DNA from: Rotaria sordida | Lineage: Eukaryota > Rotifera > Eurotatoria > Philodinida > Philodinidae | Reading direction: 5' to 3' | DNA: 64,000 bases | Assembly: GCA_905250125.1 (NCBI GenBank) | Contig: CAJNOL010000074.1 | Coordinates: 215,585-279,584, forward strand | In this document: piece by piece, positions 24,477 through 36,731 of the stretch | Layout of the letters: each line of letters opens with the position of its first letter | How positions within the stretch are numbered: position 1 is the first letter of the stretch | Translations under genes and position numbers: made by a program | Notes under the pieces: model-generated | What the model saw: the letters and a program-made list of their open reading frames with translations, nothing else | Database searches by the model: none | What the model was told of the DNA's origin: nothing

Positions 24477-25350
24477 AACAAGGTCGACCCTACTATATTT
24501 TTCATGTTTTTTGCTCTTGCTTGTTTTCAGTTCAAGCTGCATTTCTCTGCGGATTTTAGCAGGATCAGAAATTTCTTTACGGATTTGAGTAGAGCAAATC
24601 AAGGACTATCCAATGAGTATAAAATGTTTGAGATCAAAGTAACAACAAGCCTTCGTTTAAGTCATACAAGATATCCTACCAGTGTGTAAATAATCATATT
24701 TTTCACATGCTCTTTATTTTTTCCCTATTCTTAATATATATTTTAGTTCTGAATTTTCTTCAAATTAGAAATTCAATTTTCCTTTATTTTTCAGCATTAA
24801 AAAGTACATTAAACAGGCTATCTCAAAAACTTTCAAGTCATGTTTAAAAAGTAATTGATAACCTATGAATAGTATATAATCATTTTAAGACTATAGCCTA
24901 TACATGACATAAGTCATCGTTTGTAATAGTAAACTAGCTTTACTCTACAATATATGTTATGTTGCTTTATCTTTCTTATTTCAATAACTTCCAGAGCCAG
25001 ACAGCATCATAAGGAACATTCTGCTACCAAGTGGTAGCAGCAAATATATGATTAAAGATGAGGATTGTTATCATTCAATATTTTTGAAGTGATGGTAATT
25101 ACCACCATAAATATAAATCACGATTAAGGTATTTGATAAAATAAACATCGAATAAATCTTGAAATTTAATTAAAGTATTTAATTCTCGTAAACATACTTT
25201 AGATATTTGTGAATGCACAAAAAAAAGTAAATGAGGTGTTCTATGATCATTTTTTTAAAAATAAAAATTGTATAAGTCGATGAATTTCTATTCTTTTTAT
25301 TTCAATTTTAAGATATTCAACTTGTGGAAATAAATTAATAATCAATTTGA
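24477..25350. other. Gene-free region
   Basis: AT-rich DNA between two non-autonomous elements. The frame at 24504-24689 (+) has no splice context or recognisable motif. Nothing else seen. Confidence 0.35.
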
Positions 25351-26022
25351 GGGTGTGGGTGTGGGCCACACCCACACCCACACCTCACACTCTAAGTTAA
25401 AATGCGTCGACTTTTTCCGTCGTAAATTATAGTGTCGTGGGTTCCAGCAAGAAAATGTGTCGCACATTTATGTGTCGTATTTTTAACCGTTCTGTACATA
25501 TATGACGACTGTTCATTCACCGATTTTGTTCTGTGTGTATATCTGTATATAATCGATCTGAACCATCACATGAAAATCATAAGTTTTCGTGCACCACTCT
25601 ATATAACATGTTTCTCGATTATATATTTCTTGTAAATATTTCGAGAAATAATGACCTCACCTAAATAGAGGTCTACCTGGCAACAGTCCGACCAAGATCT
25701 GACTGGTTTACACTGTTGCATCAAACACTGATGCTAATTGCGCTAATTAAATATTGATAGATGTAATGCACGAAAGAAAAAAAAATTATGAATACGGTGA
25801 AACCCAGATTCGAACACTAATTTCAGAATGTGTCGGATGTGTCGTGGGATAATGTGTCGTACGCTTGCTGGAGAAAATGTGTCGTAACGAGCACCTCGTG
25901 TCGTGCTCGAATGTGTCGTGAAATGTGTTGTGAATCACGACACATCCGACACATTTTAACTTAGAGTGCACATCCACACCCACAGCCACACCCCACATCC
26001 ACACTCACACCCACACCCTCTC
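25351..26022. repeat. Telomere-like hexamer array split by an inserted element
   Basis: At 25351-25387 a perfect palindromic block changes from GGGTGTGGGTGTGGG to CCACACCCACACCCACACC. The C-rich array resumes at 25969-26022 (CACATCCACACCCACAGCCACACC and onwards), directly after the transposon end at 25968. The two halves form one CCCACA-type array interrupted by the 581-bp element described separately. The hexamer is of the type reported for bdelloid telomeres. Confidence 0.65.
25388..25968. mobile_element. 581-bp non-autonomous DNA transposon with TGTGTCG subterminal repeats
   Basis: Terminal inverted repeats begin CACTCTAAGTTAAAATG on the left and end CATTTTAACTTAGAGTG on the right. Inside both ends the motif ATGTGTCG(T) recurs: four or so on the left (25400-25480) and at least seven on the right (25826-25960), partly in inverted orientation. 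CACT-ends plus subterminal motif arrays are the hallmark of CACTA/EnSpm elements, but the expected 3-bp target duplication is not visible (only CA on both sides), so the class is an inference. No transposase frame. It sits inside a telomere-like array. Confidence 0.65.
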
Positions 26023-26119
26023 ATCATAGTTAGCATGCTGCTTTTACTTCGCTCTGCCAAAGTAACGAGTTAGTACGAATATTGTCACCAAATTCAATTA
26101 TAACATGTTTAGTCATATG

Positions 26120-26411
26120 TAGTGGCGTAACCAGAAAATCGTGGGTGAGTGGGCGGCGCCCCACCATCTTACGAAATGAATCTACTATACTAGGACAACG
26201 AAAATTTCTATGTATTTATTTCACATTTTTCCTATCGGTGCGTGAACAGAGACCTTATGTCAAGAGGTGCTACCCACTCATACCCCCTTTAGATATGCCA
26301 CTACAAGTATTTTTATAAAAAATTAGCTTTTTTAAAAATTATTGGTGAGTGGGCGAACGGGTTCGGTGAGTGGGCGGAGCCCACTCATGCCCTACCTTGG
26401 TTACGCCACTA
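26120..26411. mobile_element. MITE with TAGTGGCGTAACC inverted ends
   Basis: Ends TAGTGGCGTAACCAG (26120) and CTTGGTTACGCCACTA (26411) are inverted repeats; GTGAGTGGGCGG occurs just inside each end. Flanking TA at both sides is compatible with a TA target duplication. A second internal terminus (GATATGCCACTAC, about 26292) suggests a composite of a complete element and a partial one. No open frame of interest; the frame at 26082-26318 only reads through the repeat. Confidence 0.7.
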
Positions 26412-26909
26412 GACAGAATCAGGAAATATTTTGCTGAATAGTTCTTGTAATTCATTACAAGACTAATAACTATAATTTTTTTGAACAGTATTCTTTGATC
26501 ATAAGATATCAGCTTTTGTTACTTGATCATCTAAAGTTAAAGGCTTATTGTTGTTGCTCATTATTTATAATATAGAAACAGATATAGAAGTAGATATAGA
26601 TGGTGATGAAAGGGACGAAGCTTAATGTTATTAAAAACTATTCATAGCGGTCGCCACAGAAAAAAATTGTGTTTATCAGCCGATAAGGAATCCTCTACTG
26701 GATCGGTTCTTTATCGGTAACAGTTATAAGCCTGTTATATTGTATTTTCATTGTTTTGATTTATGATCGAGACCAATTTTTCCATTCAAATGATAAAATA
26801 GATTATGAGAAAGTGAAAATCGTTCTCAAAAAAACTTATTAAAAAGCTTTAAATTTGTTTTCAATTGATTTTTTTTTAATAAAATAAAACAAAGATTGAA
26901 CGAGAATTT
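26412..26909. other. Intergenic spacer 3' of the ABC transporter
   Basis: Contains no recognisable exon. It ends at the stop codon of the ABC transporter gene read from the other strand. Confidence 0.35.
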
Positions 26910-29900
26910 TTATTTTCTAAGAGCAAATAGAATAGCAGCTAAGACAAAAAATCCCAAAGACCATGCACCAGCATTGGCAAAACCAAACCATACTTTAAAA
27001 TATCCAAATGTCCAATCTAAATATTATATAGATTTATTTGTTAATTCAAACAAAAGAAAAATGCAATACTTCTCGAAGCAATACATCGCATTGCCTCAAC
27101 AGAATGTGTCAATGGAGTAAAATTACTGAGAAAACGCATTATTGATGGCATTCCTTCAAGTGGCCATATTATACCTTTAATTTAGAGTTATTTATTGGTA
27201 TAGAAAAAAAAAAGAATTATGTTAAAAAAATTAACCTGAACTAAGTAATATAGGAAAAACACTTCCAAGTGCAACTTCCATAACTTCAATTTCTTGTTCA
27301 CATACTGAAGATATTAAAAGACCTGTAGAAAAAATAAATAATTTATTTTATTCTTAAAAATATTCTTTTCTTACCATAACTCATACCACAAATTCCTTGT
27401 ATAAAAATTAATGTCATTGCTAAGAAAATCGAACCTTTAATTTCAACCTTGTTTTAGAAAAAGAAATTAATTAAATGAAAAATATCAAAAATGAAAGCCA
27501 AACTTTAAAAATAAAATCAGCAAAAGTAAGTAAAAGCATTATTTGAATAAATTGAATAAAAAATTTAATAATAATATGAGCAAGCATAACTTCAATTGTT
27601 GTAACACCAGCAACCCAACTACGTTCTAAAAGACCTTCTTTTTTTTCAACAACAAACATTAATGCTGTTAAACCAATTGCCAAAAAGAATATTATTGATA
27701 TCATCATGCCTGGTGCAGCAAAATTCAAAAATCGTGGGACAATACTTCCATATACAGGATTTTCAATGATTACTGGAGGATCAGCAATTGATGGATCAAT
27801 TTTATAACTTGATAAAACTTCTTTTAAAAATAATTGTGTACTATTTAATATTATACTTTGTATTGTTAATGACACTTGTTGATCTTAATATGATAGACAA
27901 ATATTTTATTTAGTTTTTTATTGAAAGATTCAACATTTACAAGATTTTAGAGAGTAAAAAGTATTGGGTACAAATATTTTTCGACTTATACTTGTACCTT
28001 CAATAGAGTTTATCCGATTCGGATGCGGCATAGGTCTGGCAGACTCTATTATTGGGTTTCTAATGAAAGTTAGATACAAATTATATAATAAAGAATAATT
28101 TTGTTCCATTATTCTTTTTTTTTCAAATCAATTGAAAACGTTCTTTTTCAATAAAACAAATAAGAATTAAAAAAATACGATTAAATTTATTATGTGTATT
28201 GAATGTTGCCTTAGACTTGGAACTGTTCAATAAGAAATTTCTAGACGTGACCAGTTCTATTCAGACATTCTTGAATGAATAAATACTGATTGGAAGAAGT
28301 TAGACTACAAGTCACGTAAGAATTATTCGAAGTTTCTCATGTAAACGAGTGGAGTGATTAAGTGATGGAATTGATTTTCTCACGAAATTCAGTTTCTTGT
28401 TTTTCTAATAGGCAACTCAGTTAGCAAGAGTCGATTACACCTCGAATCGTATAGTTAGACTCCATTCTGACTGGGCTCGACTGACTTAAAACTCGATATT
28501 ATCTTCATCCTCTAGTATCATATTGTGCAGTGTTCATATCCAAAGCTTTTATTTTCTCCCATCTTCAACTTTTTTTAATTTCATTCATATATCAAATGAA
28601 AGTTCTTGTTTTCCTCTATCAAATAGTACATAGCAGTGTGACGAAATATATTCTTTTCCTTTTTTCTTTAGATAACATTATTCACTTGTACATATAAACA
28701 GTATGAGAACATTGATGATGAAGTTCGCCTCTCTACTATACTTTGAAAGCAACAATTCACATGGAATTATAAATCATTCGATAGTCCTTTCAAAACTCTA
28801 CAAAATGTTCCTCTTGTGCAGACTTACTTTTACGGATAAAACACTGCATTTAAAGATGAAATTCTTCTAAGTGTCAAAAATGATTTTTTTTCTCGACTCA
28901 TATTTGGTCAAAATTTATCAGAATAGTTAAATTTTTTAACAAGAAAAAGCCTATATTTGAAAACAGTATTAAAAACTGAATTGATCTGAATTTGTCAGCA
29001 AACCCTTCTACAACTTTTATTTTCGTCTAAAGATTTAGTCCTGACTCCCTTTAGGATAACATAAAAAAAAAATAAAGCCAGTCAAAACATCGCTTTTACT
29101 ATTTATTCATCTACCGTTTCGAGTTTTCCTAGCTGTTCAAAGAATTAAAAGGAACTTCTCGCAGTCTAAATGAGATTTTGACTGACTTTAATTATTAACG
29201 AAACTTCTAGGAGTCCAGAAAATACATAGTCGCTTATCGCAAAGTGCGAAAAAAGGCATGTCGAAATAGTTCAGCATGTTCAAAAACTCGTGGAAACGAA
29301 TTGGCTAGTGGATTTTCGTTTCTTTGTAACGGAAGCTCATGAAACGGGAACTCTGACACTTCTACATGAAGATTGTAATTCGAAAACATAAAACCAAAAT
29401 AAAGACTAAAATCGGAAGCATATTTTCTTCACATGTGGGACAATGAGCATATTATATCAGGAAGGTCGCGATGACGGTGCATGGTCCACCACTAGAGGAG
29501 ATAAATTACCGTTGTGATGCGTATTACCTGGGGTAACGGAAATTTGATGAGGGCAGTTTTTTGGTTAGGAGTGACCTTTTTGGTGAAAATAATGATTTCA
29601 TATAACATTTGAACAACGGTTTTGAAAGTTAAAGAATTCGATTCTATAAATGATTTCTTAAAATTTTCGAGTTTGACCTTTTTGGCAAGCCATCTATAGA
29701 TTCTGATTCTTTGATCAAACTTTATAATAAATAATCATTTTCTCAAAATAAACTTTCCTTGATTGAAGAATTATGCTCATAGAGTTTTCACGACTTGTCA
29801 CAGGAGAAATGGTCTTAATCCATAACTTTTCTTCCCTATCTATTACTGAAGCTTTTATTGATGCTACTAATCTAGCTACTCAACTAATCAAATTTTCTCA

Positions 29901-32900
29901 CGTTTTCGTATGCAATCAACCGACTTTGATACTGTTTTTCAAATAATCATTTGTTGGGATGAAAGTATTGAGAAGCATGGGACAAGATGTATTGATTGAG
30001 TGAGGAAACATAACTTCTCACTACATCGATAGAACACCACATCAATACATCTTTTAGTATTAGGACAATTGGAAAATTTATGAATAGCAAAAGAATAATT
30101 TAAAAGAGAACTGTTCACATAATATCTATTTCTCTTCATATGTCGTGTATAATTATACTGATATCGAAATGTACAGCTGTAAAAGTCATGTAGTGACAAT
30201 TATACGAAAAGACTAGCAAGAAGAAAAGGGAGAAGAATGCAAAAAGTACGATACGAACAATAGAACGATAGGGTGAGTTGAAAAGAGAAAAATGTTGACT
30301 AGAAAGATGAAACTGCTAGTCTTTCTCACCTAAACAGCGTACCGCAAGGATAGACTGCAAGAACAATTGAGACTATGGTGTTTCTCCAATTAAACTCAGT
30401 AGAGCTCAAAAACTACTTTTCTGAAGGCAAACATTAGTTTAAAATAATAACTTGAAAGGACAATGATGTTTCAATGTTTTCTCAAAAAACTTTATCGTTT
30501 GATTGTGATTCCGCCTCGGTATTCTTATCTAGGTAGAGTATGGGTATGGGTGCGAATAAAGACAAGAACTACATCGAAACAGACGATCACACCCACACAT
30601 TATGTATCCCTCATCTATTCTAGCATCTTAAAACTCAGGATTAACTTTTTTCAGCCTTTACTTAGACTTTCGGGCACTAATTACTATTGATCTTGATATA
30701 TGGATTAACGGAAATGGAGATTACCGGTCTCAAGAATAGTGAAACCCGAAAACTATCGAGCTTGAAGAAACTTACCCCGAAATTCTGGCTCTATTCCTGT
30801 TGCCTACAAACGGAAGCTCAAAGAACAGGAACCTTTATACCTTTAGATCAGAATTGATTTTTTTTTTCAATGAAAATATAAGTTGTAGAAGGCTTTGGTA
30901 ACAAATTTAGATCAATTCAGTTTTAATACTGTTTTCAAATAGAGAATTTTTTTTGTTAGAAAGTCTAACTATTCTGATCGATTTTGGTCAAATATCAGTT
31001 ACGAAAAAGAATCATTTTTGATACTTTGGAGAATTTCCTCTTTCAATGAAGTGTTTTATTCGCAAAAGTAAAGTCTGCACAAGAAGAACATTTTTTAGAG
31101 CTGTGAAAGAATTATCGAATGATTTTTAATTTCAAGTGAATCATTGTTTTCAAAGTATAATTGGAGAGGAGAACCTTCGCTAACAGTGTTCTCATCGTAT
31201 ATATATATAAGTGAACAATGTTATCTAAAGATAAAAGGAAAGAGAACAATATTTCGTCATACTCCTATATGTCATTTGATAGAGGAAAGAACGAGCTTTC
31301 ATTTGATATGTAATTGAAATAACCGTTAAGTCAGTGATAGACACCTCAGACACTTGACATTATGTATATAGATTCACGCAATAAACCTTAAACGTCCTTG
31401 AAAATGATTGTTGAGACTTAGTGAAAAGAATTTATATTTGTTTTATTGATCTGTTTGCATAACCCAACAGATTAATTCAAATAATAAAACATTGGATAAT
31501 CAATGTACAAATGATAGATTTGACTTTTATTTGTTTGAATTGACCTTTGTACTCGCACGAACAAACGAAACTAGATTGATTTCAAAATTTTTTTTCATTG
31601 TTCTCAGTGTTTTATGCAAATTTTCTCTAGCAGAGGGATGATATAAAACTTTCAGGAATATACACGATCTTTGAATAAACGTTGTCCTTTAGTTTCATGT
31701 GATTGATAAAACTGATTATGTTATATTAAAGAAAATATTTTTGACAAGATCAAATAAAATAAATTTTTTATTTGATAACAGAAATTTGTCAAGTTTGTTT
31801 CATCAATTGACACGCGATGTTGTCTTTTTATTTTTATAAAAATAATCAAACTCCTATATGACTCTTTAATATGGAATTATCTAAGAATCACGATATAGAA
31901 AAAATAAAAATTCGATTTTCAATTATCCTGTTATTGAAGAAATAAATCTTAAATTGTAGGACTTACTAGTCATATCAAGATAAAGATGAAGTGATGATGC
32001 ATTTAAAGTAGCTGGATCTGTTTGAAATGCTAATAATCTTTAGAATAAAAATCGAACAAAGAAAAAGAAAAAATATATAAAATGTAAATAAAAAACACGA
32101 ACTTATTTTTGATTGCTTGTGTAAAATTAAATTCAATAGCAGCAACACCCCAATAATGTCCTTGTTTAACAGCATCCATTGCTTTATTAAACTCATTAAA
32201 TGATGTCTTCAATTTTAAAATAAAATAAATTTTAACTAAAAGAAAAAGAAAAAGAAATATTTTAACATACAAAATGAATTTGGTCAGGATTTATTTTATT
32301 TAAAAGTTGTAAACTTAAATTTCCTGTTGGAAATCCATTTATTGCTTCACTATTATAAAGTGCTATTGGAATATGTTCAGGCTCACCTAAATATCATTTT
32401 TAAAATAATTTAAATCAATAGAATATCAAATTAACATACGACCAATACAAAGACAAAAAAGTGCAACTTGAATAACAGGAATTAAAAATTGAAACAACAA
32501 AAACCTAAAAACAAACCCATATTAAACAATAAATGAAATATTAGAAGAAAAAAAGAATTACCCAATACTTCGTTTAATTACTGTTAAATCTTTCAACATT
32601 AATGCATAAATTTTATGCATATGAGGTAATATAAAGTAATCAGCTACAACCCGTTTAGCATATCTCAGAGCTTAATAAAAGTATTTTATTTTTCTTTGTT
32701 TTGTTTTTCAATTTACACTTACGATTTTTTTCAAATTTTCTTTTCTGATTATCTAATGGAAGATGAGTTCCATTAATTCTATTGACGGATACATGAATAG
32801 AAGTAGGAGATGAATTTCGATCATCAATATCATTGGGTATATTAGTCTGTCTATCACCATCTGTATTGCTTATTGGAATTTGTTCTTGAAAGCGATCTTG

Positions 32901-33936
32901 ATCATGATAACATAATTGAAGAAAAACATTTTCTAAACTCTAAAAAAACACTTTTTGTTTTCATTTGATTGAATTATTTTAATAAAAATAAAAACAAACT
33001 GTTTGATTATATTTATTCAAAAGAAGAGATGGTTCATCTTCAGCTAATATTCTTCCACTACGCATAAGTCCAACCTAAATACAATGTTTTATTTTTATTA
33101 AAAAACAAAAAAAATTCATACACAATTAGCTTTTCTTGCTTCTTCAATATAATGAGTTGTTATTATTATTGTTGTTTTACTTGTTTTTGATATATTTATA
33201 AGATGACTCCAGATTCTTAAAAAAAAAAAGAAATAAAATAAAATTCAAAAACAATAAAATAAATAAATAGAAACTTTTCTCGAAGTAAAGGATCAACTCC
33301 AACAGTTGGTTCATCAAGAATTAATAATTGAGGTTGTTGAAGAAGAGCACATGCTAATGATACACGACGCTGTTGACCACCACTTTATAAAAAAAAAACA
33401 ATAAGTTTTTTTCTTTTTAATTAAAATAAACAAAATAATAAATTTAAACCTTAATTGTGAAACGTTTTTTGATTTAGAAGGTAAATCAAGAAATGAAATA
33501 AGAAATTCTTCTCGAGATAAAATATCTTTACGATTCATATTATGAAGACGACCAAAATGATGAAGCATTTCTGATATTGAAAAATTTTTATAAAGTGCTG
33601 TTTCTTGTGGCATAAAACCAACTGATCGACCAGGAACTTCATGTCCACGACTACCTGGTCTTTTACCTAATACAATTACTTCACCTCGATTTAATTCTAA
33701 ACGACCAACAATACAACGTAAAAGAGTTGTCTTTCCACATCCAGATGGACCCAATAAACCATATCTAAATTTCAATATTCGTCATTTTAGTTTCTTTTTG
33801 TTTTAAATTACATAACATACATTATTCCTGTTGGAACATGAAGATTTATATTGTGTAAAACAGTTACTGATTTCCACCAATGACCATAATTTTTCCATGC
33901 ATTTATGACAGAAACAGCTAAATCTTCTGATTCGTT
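26910..33936 (-). CDS. ABC half transporter, NBD-TMD order (ABCH/ABCG-like); 5' exon not found
   Basis: Sixteen in-phase exons: 33936-33821, 33764-33450, 33382-33275, 33215-33122, 33074-33000, 32939-32723, 32670-32562, 32504-32440, 32386-32271, 32206-32103, 32037-31967, 27883-27504, 27447-27375, 27322-27236, 27174-27070, 27016-26910; together 713 residues. The nucleotide-binding domain comes first: Walker [10 protein letters not shown], signature SGGQQRRVS, Walker [14 protein letters not shown] and H-loop TTHYIEEA. The ABC-2 type membrane domain follows, with a large extracellular loop and final helices around [16 protein letters not shown]-first half transporters of this kind are ABCG or ABCH; the short NBD and ABC-2 loop suit ABCH (often annotated as ABCG20/23-like). 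It would act as a dimer in lipid or xenobiotic export. The true start lies upstream of 33936 and was not identified. Intron 11 is 4083 bp. Confidence 0.87.
27884..31966 (-). other. Giant 4083-bp intron of the ABC transporter gene
   Basis: Exons ending YLDMT and starting [10 protein letters not shown] are contiguous in ABC-2 half transporters and join in phase with GT-AG ends, so the whole interval is intron. All other introns of the gene are about 45-65 bp. Most of it (about 28575-31322) is an inverted-repeat mobile element. Confidence 0.75.
28575..31322. mobile_element. Large long-inverted-repeat element inside the ABC gene intron
   Basis: The left arm begins ATTTCATTCATATATCAAATGAAAG (first 20 bases at about 28577) and its inverse, ending CTTTCATTTGATATG, lies near 31310. 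Inverted similarity continues through blocks such as CAAATAGTACATAGCAGTG / TCATACTCCTATATGTC, the TTCACTTGT block and CTGCACAAGA/TCTTGTGCAG, giving arms of roughly 400-450 bp or more with patchy divergence. The centre (about 29400-30480) has no transposase-like frame. A TGGGTA/CCCACA telomere-like patch occurs at 30537-30598. Superfamily unknown; boundaries approximate. Confidence 0.55.
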
Positions 33937-36113
33937 CTTTAAGAAAAAAAATCGAAAATAAAAGAAAATATTTGAGATAAATTAAATAATAAAGCTTTAT
34001 TACCAAAATCAAGAACAATATATGAATTTATTCAATTTGACATAAATATTTCAAATATTAAATAAATCTTCGAGCAATAGCATAGATAATAGAAAATTTT
34101 TTCTTTCTTTTAGCAGGCTCACGCACTCTTACCATTATCACGCACTCTTATTTATCAACTATTTTTTAAGTGACAAAGTAACCAACACATTTTTTTTTCT
34201 GATAAGCTTTACCTTTGAAAAAAAAAATAAAGAAAAAAGAACCTATTCAACACTAGATTTATTTGATCAATAGTCGCTCATATAAATGCATTCGCTATGT
34301 AAAGTACAAAAAAACTTTTTTAATTTCATAAAAAGATAATTATTCTTTCGCAAGAACATAAAAGATAAAATTGAGTTCGTTTTAAGATTTTATAGAATGT
34401 TCTTTAGTCGAAGAAACAAGTTCATTGCAAAATAAATAGTTGAAAAAGATAGGAGTAATTCTATTTTTAAAAATGTTCATGTTTATTCTAATATTGATTA
34501 ATGCAAAATATCTCTGTAGATACTTCTTTTGATTGTTTCACCGTTATATTTCGATTTGCATTTTTTTCTTTGTAATGTGTTTTCTATATGTGATTATATT
34601 AACTAAATTCTATTATATATGCAGAGATTTCATAGAATAAATAAGTAGAAACTTATTCTTGTTTGAAGAGCATACAATGTCGGAAAAACGCTTTTCTGAT
34701 CTCGTCTGTTAACTTCAAAGACCCGTTCATATGTGAAATAAATATGAAGCTGTTAAATATTGTTATTAATTTGTTTTTTATGTAATTGAAGTTATCTTAA
34801 TGAAATAAGGATGGATAGAAATGAAAGTGTTTTATCTTCAATTGTTTAACGAAATTTTTTTCTATTAGATAGATTTGGATAATTTTCATTTAATTTTTGT
34901 TAAAGATTGTTAGTGATTGGGTTTTCTTATCAAAAATAAAGAATATTCATTTATAAGGAAAACAAAAAAAAAATAATTTCAGAGAAACAACCAAACTGGC
35001 CATCTGATAGGCATTTCAACGCGTCGATTTAAGGTTGCCGTGTGCATCGAAATTTCAAACGTACCCTTTGAGTTTTCACTTTCCGATAGGTCAAGGACTC
35101 ATCGATAGGTCAGTAAGATGCGGAATTTTTGACCTGTCGAACGATTTTTACCGAGTGATCAATAATTTGATTAAAATAAAAACAATTTTTTCCTGTAAAT
35201 GCCTTATTTTCGAGCTATCGAAACCTATCGAATTATTGCACCGGAGGAGATTCGAACATGGGTACTTATGATTAACCTTCGTCAAACATCTAAATTAAAT
35301 ATGAACTATTGTTCTTCTATCAAAGTTATCTTCTCAATTCTTAGAAGAATAGTACTTTCAAGATTGTTATTTTGATATTTGCTAACAGTTTTCGAAAATT
35401 AAAAAAGACATTTTAATCGAATACAAACATCTTTTGCATGTCTCTAACTACAGAAAAGGTTTCTTTTTGAGTTTCAGATGCCATATAACAAGCTTATTTG
35501 ATAAATAATTAATTTGTGCGATAGAGTATAAAATCAATATTGAAAAAAAATTTCAAACATTCAAAACACAAAAAGTGTTATGACTGTGTTTTTTGTCAAA
35601 AACGCTTGTGGATTTCGGTCTTACTTGTTATTTTTTCATCAGTTAATGTTAAATCTTTTTTAGAAAATTATGTAATTAAGGAAAATATATGTCGAATATA
35701 AATCACCCTACTGAGGTAGCTCAATGAAAGAAACATTTGTAAATCACTTTTTGAAGAAGTTTCACAATATCAAAATTAACTTCACCACTTGAAACTGTTC
35801 TTCTGTTCGACTTGCTTCTACTAGAATACTCAATATCATGCTTCCAATATTTCTTTTCTCAAGTACTCGAAACTTCGATGAATATCAAAGAATCTAAGAG
35901 TCCTTGAGAAGTCGAAAATGAATGTTTAATAGGATACAGCTTTCGAGTGGTTGGAAACCAATGGCTGCCGAGAGGCTCGAAATCGGAACAGAAAAAATAA
36001 AAAATATATTGTATTTTAAATTTTCGAGCGCTCGTCGCACTCATCGTATGTTTCTTAAAGTCTGCTTGGGAAATATATTTATTTAGAAATTATATGAGAT
36101 ATTTTCATTTAAT
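33937..36113. other. Gene-free region upstream of the ABC transporter
   Basis: Should contain the promoter and probably the missing short first exon(s) of the ABC gene. A slightly GC-richer block at about 34990-35280 and another at 35850-36050 interrupt AT-rich DNA and may be mobile-element debris. No gene recognised. Confidence 0.4.
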
Positions 36114-36117
36114 TTAA

Positions 36118-36680
36118 TCCTAGCACTATCAGCATGGGTCATTTTTGACCTGTACTCAAAAATTTGAAAATTCACTGGAAATATGTTGTTGAATCTAAAA
36201 AGAAATTCGTTTGTTTGTTTATATCATTACAAGCCTTTGGTACAATGCCATGCCTTCAATATACAACAAACATATAACAAGGAAGAGAACGAGTTAAATT
36301 TTCAATCCATAATCCAATGACTCATTCAATATTCTAACTGGATATTTCCAATCCATTGAAAAGCATTTTTTTTGAGTGGTTTCGAACGGTATGCAAATCG
36401 AACGATGTTCGATTTGTCAAAAAACTTCCAGAGACAAAAAAACTTTAACTAAATGTTATAATTGCTCCAAATTTGTTTGTAACGAGCATTCTGTAAAACG
36501 TAATTTTTGTATTATTTATTCCAAATAAAGAAAGCATATCATTTTAATAATTTTTTTATCAGATCGAATATGAAAGCAGCACATTTTATTAGGACATTAA
36601 TGTAAGAGTAAAACAAAAATCACTTTATGAAAACATATGTTGTCAGTAGAGTGCTTCAAAAAAAGCTGGCAGTACTAGGA
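36118..36680 (+). mobile_element. Internally deleted piggyBac-type element retaining the transposase zinc-ribbon
   Basis: Inverted ends TCCTAGCACTATCAGCA (36118) and GGCAGTACTAGGA (36680) are each flanked by TTAA (36114-36117 and 36681-36684), the piggyBac target duplication. The left end continues with GGGTCATTTTTGACC, a palindrome common just inside piggyBac ends. Near the right end, frame 36405-36528 (+) encodes RCSICQKT, KCYNCSKFVC and NEHSVKRNFC, the Cys/His pattern of the C-terminal zinc-ribbon that piggyBac transposases use to bind their ends, followed by a stop. The catalytic core is missing. It is therefore a non-autonomous derivative made by internal deletion. Confidence 0.85.
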
Positions 36681-36731
36681 TTAATACAAAATAATAAATG
36701 ATAAACAGAATTTAGTTTCAATATGATAACA

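Noticed and set aside
29939..30199. 86-codon frame in the ABC intron
   Set aside because: Lies in the non-coding centre of the inverted-repeat element and shows no transposase motif.
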